A stretch of DNA of 5,978 bases. Source: Collinsella sp. (GTDB lineage: Bacteria; Actinomycetota; Coriobacteriia; Coriobacteriales; Coriobacteriaceae). The stretch is taken from positions 1 through 5,978 of the forward strand of contig WGSR01000100.1 in assembly GCA_014871545.1 (NCBI GenBank), given 5' to 3'. The notes under the pieces were generated by a model. It was not told the origin of the DNA. It did no database searches and was given only the letters and a program-made list of their open reading frames with translations. Shown in pieces: positions 1 to 5,978 of the stretch (positions within the stretch are counted from its first letter, which is position 1; the number at the start of each line of letters is the position of its first letter). Both the position numbers and the translations under genes were made by a program.

Positions 1-145
1 CTCGACCGAAGGCAGAACTGCAAAACGAGCGGCACCGTTTTTGGGACGAACGGCGGGAGACGTCATTCGTCTTGGACGCTTTCATCTTGTCTGCTTTTGA
101 ATACCTGTTGCCGTGGCGCTTGGCGCGCGGCGCGGCAACGTTCAT
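1..145 (-). CDS. Possible N-terminal end of a divergent gene (partial, runs off left edge)
   Basis: An ATG at 143-145 opens a minus-strand frame that stays open for 48 codons to the window edge. It begins MNVAAPRAKRHGNRYSKADK and is rich in Lys, Arg and Ser. A second in-frame ATG lies at 176-178, with a stop (TAA) a few codons further upstream. Neither start has a clear Shine-Dalgarno sequence. The plus strand is also open here in two frames, one ending at about 203, so open length alone proves little. The divergent arrangement with the gene at 237 is the main argument for it. I do not recognise a family. It may be non-coding. Confidence 0.2.
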   Translation of the reverse strand, partial: MNVAAPRAKRHGNRYSKADKMKASKTNDVSRRSSQKRCRSFCSSAFGR

Positions 146-224
146 ACCATTTGTCGGGCTTTTGGCGCACACGCCCATGTGTCGTGCATCTTTTTATGTA
201 GGATAGTCAAGTTACACATGAGGC

Positions 225-232
225 AAGGTGAT
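225..232 (+). promoter_or_regulatory. Ribosome binding site deciding the start at 237
   Basis: AAGGTGAT contains AAGG and GGTGAT, both matching the complement of the 16S rRNA 3' end, and lies 4 bases before the ATG at 237. A GTG at 228 in the same frame would overlap this site and have only a weak AGG (221-223) close upstream, so the ATG is preferred. I found no convincing -35/-10 pair upstream in 146-224. Confidence 0.5.
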
Positions 233-236
233 TCGA

Positions 237-1238
237 ATGGCATACGGATACAATGACGGCGACCAACGGCCACAAAGCGTGCGCCTTGCCGGCCGCACCA
301 CGCCAACGCCCAGAAGCACCTCCGACAACGACAGCCTGCAGCGCCCCCAAGAGCAGCCCGGGGCTTCTTCGCGGCAGCAAAGCCGTACCGTGCAGCAGTC
401 AGACCGCGTGAGTACGAGCACACGCCAACGTCAGACCGACACATCGCAGCCACGCCGCTACGATCGGCATAAGACCGACTACTACGTCAAGCGCTCCTTT
501 TCGCGACCTCAACGCGATCGCGGCAATTCCGCCCCTCACCCCGCGTCGCACACCACAAGCCACGCGCTTCCGGCCCGCCGCCTACGCCTTGCGCTTTGCT
601 CCATCGCCGCCTGCCTCGTCTTTGTGTTTTTGGGATCCTGTATCTCCCACGGATCAGCCGGTCTTGAGCCCACCGCCGAGGACAAGCTGCTTAAAGCTCC
701 CGTCGCGCCCGGCTACTCCTTTGCGTTCTCGACCCCACGCTCGCAATGGCAGGCCGGCACCATGCCCCACATCTACCAAATTGACCCCGCATGGTCGGAG
801 CTGCCCTATGCCGGTGGCACTATTCGCGAAAACGCTTGCGGTCCTACCTGCCTCACCATGGTCTATATCTTTAAGACCGGCCATACCGATAAGACGCCGG
901 TCGATATATGCGCACTGGCCGAAGCCGGCAACTACGCCCCCACTGGTGCCACCGAGTGGTCGTTTATGACAGGCGGTGCGTGGCAGCTGGGGCTCAACGG
1001 AACACAGCTCTATAACGATCGCGAATCGATTACCCAAGCACTTCGCTCGGGTGCGCCCGTCATCGCCGCAGTGCGCCCCGGTACGTTTACCAACGTAGGC
1101 CACTACATCGTGCTCTACGGCATCGACGATGCCAACCAGATTGGCGTCTACGACCCCAACTCGGCCAGCCGCAGCGCCCGCCGCTGGGGCGTCGTAGAGG
1201 TCCTCAACGAAGTCGAAGCCATGTGGGCCTACTACTAG
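237..1238 (+). CDS. Membrane-anchored C39-like (papain-fold) cysteine peptidase domain protein
   Basis: This 333-residue protein has three parts. Residues 1 to about 113 are a hydrophilic, basic, low-complexity tail rich in Arg, Ser, Gln, Thr and Pro, with no Cys. A hydrophobic segment follows at about 116-135 (LALCSIAACLVFVFLGSC), preceded by ARRLR, which predicts one membrane pass with the tail inside and the C-terminus outside. It ends in LGSC, which resembles a lipobox. Residues of about 170-325 look like the Peptidase_C39_2 family: the candidate nucleophile is Cys201 in NACGPTC, the candidate His is His289 in VGHYIVLYG, and Asp306 in VYDPNS would complete the triad. Family knowledge suggests a cell-surface cysteine peptidase or related hydrolase; the substrate is unknown. 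It appears monocistronic and converges on arcC. The ATG at 237 is chosen over the in-frame GTG at 228 because of its ribosome binding site. Its stop codon lies inside the palindromic repeat that follows. The fold is fairly secure, the activity is not. Confidence 0.85.
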   Translation: MAYGYNDGDQRPQSVRLAGRTTPTPRSTSDNDSLQRPQEQPGASSRQQSRTVQQSDRVSTSTRQRQTDTSQPRRYDRHKTDYYVKRSFSRPQRDRGNSAPHPASHTTSHALPARRLRLALCSIAACLVFVFLGSCISHGSAGLEPTAEDKLLKAPVAPGYSFAFSTPRSQWQAGTMPHIYQIDPAWSELPYAGGTIRENACGPTCLTMVYIFKTGHTDKTPVDICALAEAGNYAPTGATEWSFMTGGAWQLGLNGTQLYNDRESITQALRSGAPVIAAVRPGTFTNVGHYIVLYGIDDANQIGVYDPNSASRSARRWGVVEVLNEVEAMWAYY

Positions 1239-1319
1239 TCATTGGGGACAGACTTAAATGAGTGGTCATTGGGGACGCTCTTGTTTGACTAGTCATTTAA
1301 GAACGTCCCCAATGACTAG
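1235..1319. repeat. Palindromic repeat block with three GTCATTGGGGAC copies
   Basis: The outer 15 bases CTAGTCATTGGGGAC (1235-1249) are an exact reverse complement of 1305-1319. The match continues inward as CTTAAATGA (1253-1261) against TCATTTAAG (1293-1301), giving 27-base arms with three mismatched positions. A third, direct copy of GTCATTGGGGAC lies in the loop at 1265-1276. The third copy with its flank (1265-1282) also pairs with 1299-1316 at 17 of 18 positions, so two alternative hairpins are possible. TGACTAGTCA at 1286-1295 is itself a palindrome. The left arm contains the stop codon of the upstream gene (TAG, 1236-1238). It resembles REP-type intergenic repeats; it could also terminate or stabilise the plus-strand transcript, though no T-run follows. 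Confidence 0.8.
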
Positions 1320-1328
1320 GTGAATAGC

Positions 1329-1361
1329 AAAAGCCCCGCAGTCGGAGCGGACTGCGGGGCT
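1329..1361 (-). terminator. Rho-independent terminator of arcC
   Basis: A perfect 12-bp stem, AGCCCCGCAGTC (1332-1343) with GACTGCGGGGCT (1350-1361), has a 6-base loop. Read on the minus strand the stem runs into TTTT (complement of 1329-1332) and then TTTGCTATTC-like sequence, so it is oriented for the carbamate kinase gene, whose stop codon lies about 65 bases upstream. No T-run follows on the plus strand, so it is not an obvious terminator for the convergent peptidase-like gene. Confidence 0.85.
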
Positions 1362-1380
1362 CATGAAGAGAGGCTAGTTT

Positions 1381-1404
1381 GTGGGCGCTTTGCCTGGCGC
1401 CCAC
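1381..1404 (-). other. Stem-loop in the arcC 3' untranslated region
   Basis: GTGGGCGC (1381-1388) pairs perfectly with GCGCCCAC (1397-1404) around an 8-base loop. It lies 22 bases after the arcC stop codon and before the T-tailed terminator. No T-run follows on either strand, so by itself it is not a standard intrinsic terminator; it may protect the mRNA 3' end. Confidence 0.45.
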
Positions 1405-1426
1405 GAGAGAGGCGACAGAGTAGAGA

Positions 1427-2389
1427 CTACTCGTGGATGCGGGTACCAGAGAGGCCGGCCATGGTCTCGGCGGCCTTGTCCAGGGCACCGATGATGCAGG
1501 TGCGGCCCTTGCGGGAACGCGCAAACTTGATGGCAGCGCGGACCTTGGGCTCCATCGAACCCTTGCCGAACTGGCCCTCGTCGGCCAGGCGCTCGGCCTC
1601 GTCGGCGGTGAGGTCCTCGAGCTCCTCCTGGTTGGGCTTGCCAAAGTTGATGGCGACATGCTCAACGGCGGTCAGCAGGAACAGAACGTCGGCGTCGCAG
1701 TCCTCGGCCAGCAGCTCGCCGCCCAGGTCCTTGTCGATGACGGCGGGAACGCCCTTGTAGCAGCCCTTGTTCTCGTAGTCGCGGACGACGGGGATGCCGC
1801 CGCCACCGCAGGCGATGACGATGAACTCGTTGTCGAGCAGGTTGAGGATGGAGTCAGCCTCGACGATCTTCTTGGGATCGGGGGAAGCGACGACGCGACG
1901 CCAGCCGCGGCCGGAATCCTCGACGAAGACCTTGGAGGGATCCTCGGCCATGAACTCCTTGGCCTGCTCCTCGGTGTAGAAGGGGCCGATCGGCTTGGTC
2001 GGGTTCTTGAACGCGGGGTCGTCGGGATCGCACTCGATCTGGGTGACGACGGTGGCGGCGTGCCAACGCTTATAGCGCTTGTGCATCTCGCGGCCGATGC
2101 CCTGCTGCAGGTGATAACCAATGTAGCCCTGGGACATGGCGCCGCACTCGGGCAGCGGCATCTCGGGGGTACCGATGGCATCGTGGGCAGCGGCGAAGGC
2201 GTTCTGGATCATGCCGACCTGCGGGCCGTTGCCGTGGGTGATGATGATCTCGTTGCCCTGCTCGATGAGGCCGAGGAGGGCATGGGCGGTGTTGCTCACG
2301 GCCTCGATCTGCTCGACGGGGTTGTTGCCGAGGGCGTTGCCGCCAAGGGCGACGACAATACGATCGGGCTTGCCAAGAGGCTTAGACAT
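1427..2389 (-). CDS. arcC: Carbamate kinase
   Basis: This 320-residue cytoplasmic amino-acid-kinase-fold protein transfers phosphate between carbamoyl phosphate and ADP, giving ATP, ammonia and CO2; it is the ATP-yielding last step of arginine deiminase, agmatine or ureide breakdown. Visible family motifs, in order, are VALGGNAL (13-20), THGNGPQVG (51-59), SQGYIGY (86-92), NPTKPIGPFY (129-138), GRGWRRVVASPDP (160-172), IACGGGGIPV (192-201), the IDKDLGGELLA segment (218-228), LLTAVEHVAINFGKP (238-252) and FGKGSMEPKV (274-283). Length is close to the usual 310-320. The start is the ATG at 2387-2389, with a well-placed ribosome binding site; an in-frame ATG at 2425 would add 12 residues that do not resemble the family. 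No arginine deiminase or ornithine carbamoyltransferase gene is adjacent in this window, so the source of its carbamoyl phosphate is not shown. It ends at its own terminator and probably forms a single-gene transcript. Confidence 0.96.
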   Translation of the reverse strand: MSKPLGKPDRIVVALGGNALGNNPVEQIEAVSNTAHALLGLIEQGNEIIITHGNGPQVGMIQNAFAAAHDAIGTPEMPLPECGAMSQGYIGYHLQQGIGREMHKRYKRWHAATVVTQIECDPDDPAFKNPTKPIGPFYTEEQAKEFMAEDPSKVFVEDSGRGWRRVVASPDPKKIVEADSILNLLDNEFIVIACGGGGIPVVRDYENKGCYKGVPAVIDKDLGGELLAEDCDADVLFLLTAVEHVAINFGKPNQEELEDLTADEAERLADEGQFGKGSMEPKVRAAIKFARSRKGRTCIIGALDKAAETMAGLSGTRIHE

Positions 2390-2397
2390 TGCTGGAA

Positions 2398-2405
2398 TCC
2401 TTTCT
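2398..2405 (-). promoter_or_regulatory. Ribosome binding site of arcC
   Basis: On the minus strand AGAAAGGA lies 8 bases before the ATG at 2389. This site settles the arcC start at 2389 rather than at the upstream in-frame ATG at 2425. Confidence 0.7.
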
Positions 2406-2475
2406 GTAAAAGGCCTACAACCCATTAATAACCCGCGTCCGTGCGATGCGCGAGTTTATTAAGGTTTCTATTCTC

Positions 2476-2504
2476 TTTATCGCTCATTTTATTCATTTTG
2501 AAAA
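2476..2504 (-). promoter_or_regulatory. Candidate sigma-70-type promoter of arcC
   Basis: Read on the minus strand, TTTTCA (2504-2499) and GATAAA (2481-2476) match 4 of 6 bases each of TTGACA and TATAAT, at the ideal 17-base spacing. Transcription would start near 2469, giving a leader of about 80 bases before the arcC ATG. The match is only moderate, but it is the best pair I found between the gene and about 2540. Confidence 0.35.
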
Positions 2505-2509
2505 TAGCG
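2481..2509. repeat. Imperfect inverted repeat over the candidate arcC promoter
   Basis: CGCTCATTTT (2481-2490) is the reverse complement of AAAATAGCG (2501-2509) apart from one extra C. It also contains the odd-centred palindrome ATTTTGAAAAT (2495-2505). It covers the spacer and -35 element of the candidate promoter, where a repressor operator could lie. The AATGAAT half (minus strand) is slightly reminiscent of an ArgR half-site, but the second half does not fit, so no regulator is assigned. Confidence 0.25.
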
Positions 2510-2727
2510 GAACGGTGAACGGTCGTTTTTGTCCGCTCAGCGTACAGAACACCAGCTCAGACATATCTACGCCATTTACGTGCAACTTTATTTAAATGCA
2601 GCGAGGATTATGTCGGATTATGCAAACTACATCTCTGCTAAACACAAAACGGACAGCGCAATATCTTACTCGCGCTATACGAGATTCTATGCACTTATAA
2701 GTCGAGTATGCACCCCTGCAAAAACAA
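2510..2727. other. AT-richer intergenic stretch, no gene recognised
   Basis: I see no supportable gene here. By hand count 2541-2700 is about 41% GC, clearly lower than the neighbouring coding regions. It contains a tandem GGATTATG (2605-2612 and 2615-2622), a perfect palindrome ACTTATAAGT (2693-2702), and TATGCAC repeated at 2688-2694 and 2707-2713. A weak hairpin CCCCT/AGGGG at about 2713-2731 followed by CTTTT could act as a feeble plus-strand terminator. A TTG-initiated 132-codon frame from 2529 on the plus strand has no ribosome binding site and is rejected as a gene. Confidence 0.4.
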
Positions 2728-2860
2728 GGGGCTTTTCATCCAGCATAAGGAATAAAGAAGGGCTCCGAAAAGGCGGCAACAGCCAAGTCCCCCATCCATC
2801 CCCAAAGTGGCGCGAGGTTTCGCGGCAAAGCCACGAAACAGCGAAGGGGACAAAAGCCCC
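2728..2860 (-). ncRNA. Candidate structured RNA (unassigned)
   Basis: GGGGCTTTT (2728-2736) pairs perfectly with AAAAGCCCC (2852-2860), closing a 133-base domain. Directly inside, GTCCCC (2787-2792) can pair with GGGGAC (2846-2851), or TCCCC (2799-2803) with GGGGA (2846-2850). Within that lie GTGGC/GCCAC (2807-2811 / 2830-2834) and GCGA/TCGC (2812-2815 / 2820-2823). A further small stem uses GGCT..AGCC (2761-2764 / 2781-2784) with CCG/CGG inside. On the minus strand the closing helix is followed by TTGTTTTTG, a T-rich tail, so that strand is favoured. I could not match it to a known riboswitch, SRP, 6S, tmRNA or RNase P pattern. A 9-bp match somewhere in a region this size is not improbable by chance, so the call is weak. 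Confidence 0.2.
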
Positions 2861-2909
2861 CCCACAACCACGTCCTTCATCCGCCATCACATCCGAGGAC
2901 GTAGTCGTA

Positions 2910-3034
2910 GCAGGATCTGAGGGCTAACCTTCGCGGACACTCCGCAGAACGAAAGAACCCCCGCCGCACGTAGTGCGCAGCGGGGGTTCTTTCATGTCCG
3001 AGGACGTCCGCGAAGGTTAGCCCTCAGATCCTGC
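2910..3034. repeat. Perfect 29-bp inverted repeat enclosing a terminator
   Basis: The arms at 2910-2938 and 3006-3034 are exact reverse complements over 29 bases; the left arm starts GCAGGATCTGAGGGC and the right arm ends GCCCTCAGATCCTGC. They enclose 67 bases containing the terminator hairpin at 2951-2993. TCCGAGGACGT occurs as a direct repeat at 2892-2902, just left of the left arm, and at 2997-3007, overlapping the start of the right arm. The right arm ends 10 bases from the nifJ stop codon. No transposase lies nearby. It may be a small repeat element, or the mark of an inverted duplication at the nifJ 3' end; a full-length fold would be a very long stem. Confidence 0.85.
2951..2993 (-). 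terminator. Strong terminator hairpin downstream of nifJ
   Basis: GAAAGAACCCCCGC (2951-2964) pairs perfectly with GCGGGGGTTCTTTC (2980-2993), and CGCAC/GTGCG (2965-2969 / 2973-2977) extends the stem past a 2-base bulge to a 3-base loop. Both strands present an A-rich 5' arm and a T-rich 3' arm, so it could work in either direction; the T-rich part is inside the stem rather than a separate tail. It lies 51 bases after the nifJ stop codon, the only nearby gene reading toward it. Confidence 0.75.
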
Positions 3035-3044
3035 GGTGGGAGAC

Positions 3045-5978
<2,934 letters not shown>

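Noticed and set aside
107..139. GC-rich stem GTTGCCG/CGGCAAC as a terminator
   Set aside because: No T-run follows on either strand, and GC-rich sequence gives such stems readily.
3..203. Plus-strand frame open from the left edge to 203
   Set aside because: No recognisable family, another plus frame is also open over most of the same stretch, and it shares third-codon positions with the minus-strand frame, so codon bias cannot support it.
2390..2425. Upstream in-frame ATG for carbamate kinase at 2425
   Set aside because: It would place the good AGAAAGGA site inside the coding region and add 12 residues (MGCRPFTERIPA) not typical of the family.
1433..2428. Open plus-strand frame of 331 codons lying opposite carbamate kinase
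   Set aside because: Its product is a repetitive Gly/Leu/Ala/Val/Asp sequence with no family likeness. Such long mirror frames are common opposite GC-rich genes with biased third positions, and carbamate kinase on the other strand is certain.
2799..2850. T-box, c-di-GMP, tmRNA, SRP or RNase P RNA
   Set aside because: Short likenesses such as GCAAAGCC occur, but the full conserved cores and spacing of these RNA classes are absent.
2687..2890. Minus-strand small frames of 61 and 67 codons in the nifJ-arcC gap
   Set aside because: They overlap each other in different frames, have no good ribosome binding site, and coincide with the candidate RNA structure.
2529..2927. Plus-strand frame of 132 codons starting with TTG
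   Set aside because: No ribosome binding site, low-complexity composition, and its 3' half reads through the complementary segments and into the inverted repeat; it looks like open but untranslated DNA.

Overview
This 5,978-base window is GC-rich chromosomal DNA from an anaerobe. The two best-identified genes, a carbamate kinase and a single-chain pyruvate:ferredoxin oxidoreductase, together with strongly G/C-biased third codon positions and GTCATTGGGGAC-type repeats, suggest a gut actinobacterium of the Coriobacteriia, possibly Collinsella. That assignment is an inference from protein and repeat character, not from a database search.

Layout, left to right. Bases 1-236 hold no secure gene; a short basic reading frame runs off the left edge on the minus strand and could be the start of a divergent gene. 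Bases 237-1238 (+) encode a membrane-attached protein with a long, basic, low-complexity N-terminal tail, one hydrophobic segment ending in a lipobox-like LGSC, and an external C39-like cysteine peptidase domain. Its stop codon lies inside a palindromic repeat block (1235-1319) with three copies of GTCATTGGGGAC. An intrinsic terminator (1329-1361) then serves the convergent gene, carbamate kinase arcC (1427-2389, minus). The true arcC start is an internal ATG with a good ribosome binding site.

Bases 2390-3044 form a 655-base intergenic region. It holds a plausible arcC promoter, an AT-richer stretch (about 41% GC by hand count over 2541-2700), a group of nested complementary segments that could be a structured RNA (2728-2860), and a perfect 29-bp inverted repeat (2910-2938 / 3006-3034) enclosing a strong terminator hairpin (2951-2993). 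From 3045 to the right edge (minus) lies nifJ, of which 977 codons are visible; the N-terminal part, roughly 200 residues by comparison with family length, is outside the window.

Metabolically, nifJ oxidises pyruvate to acetyl-CoA, CO2 and reduced ferredoxin, and arcC makes ATP from carbamoyl phosphate. Both fit an anaerobic life on sugars and amino acids. They share a strand but are separated by a terminator and a long gap, so they are probably separate transcripts. No defence system, mobile-element gene, CRISPR array, tRNA or rRNA was seen. The least explained parts are the intergenic secondary structures and the architecture of the peptidase-like protein.
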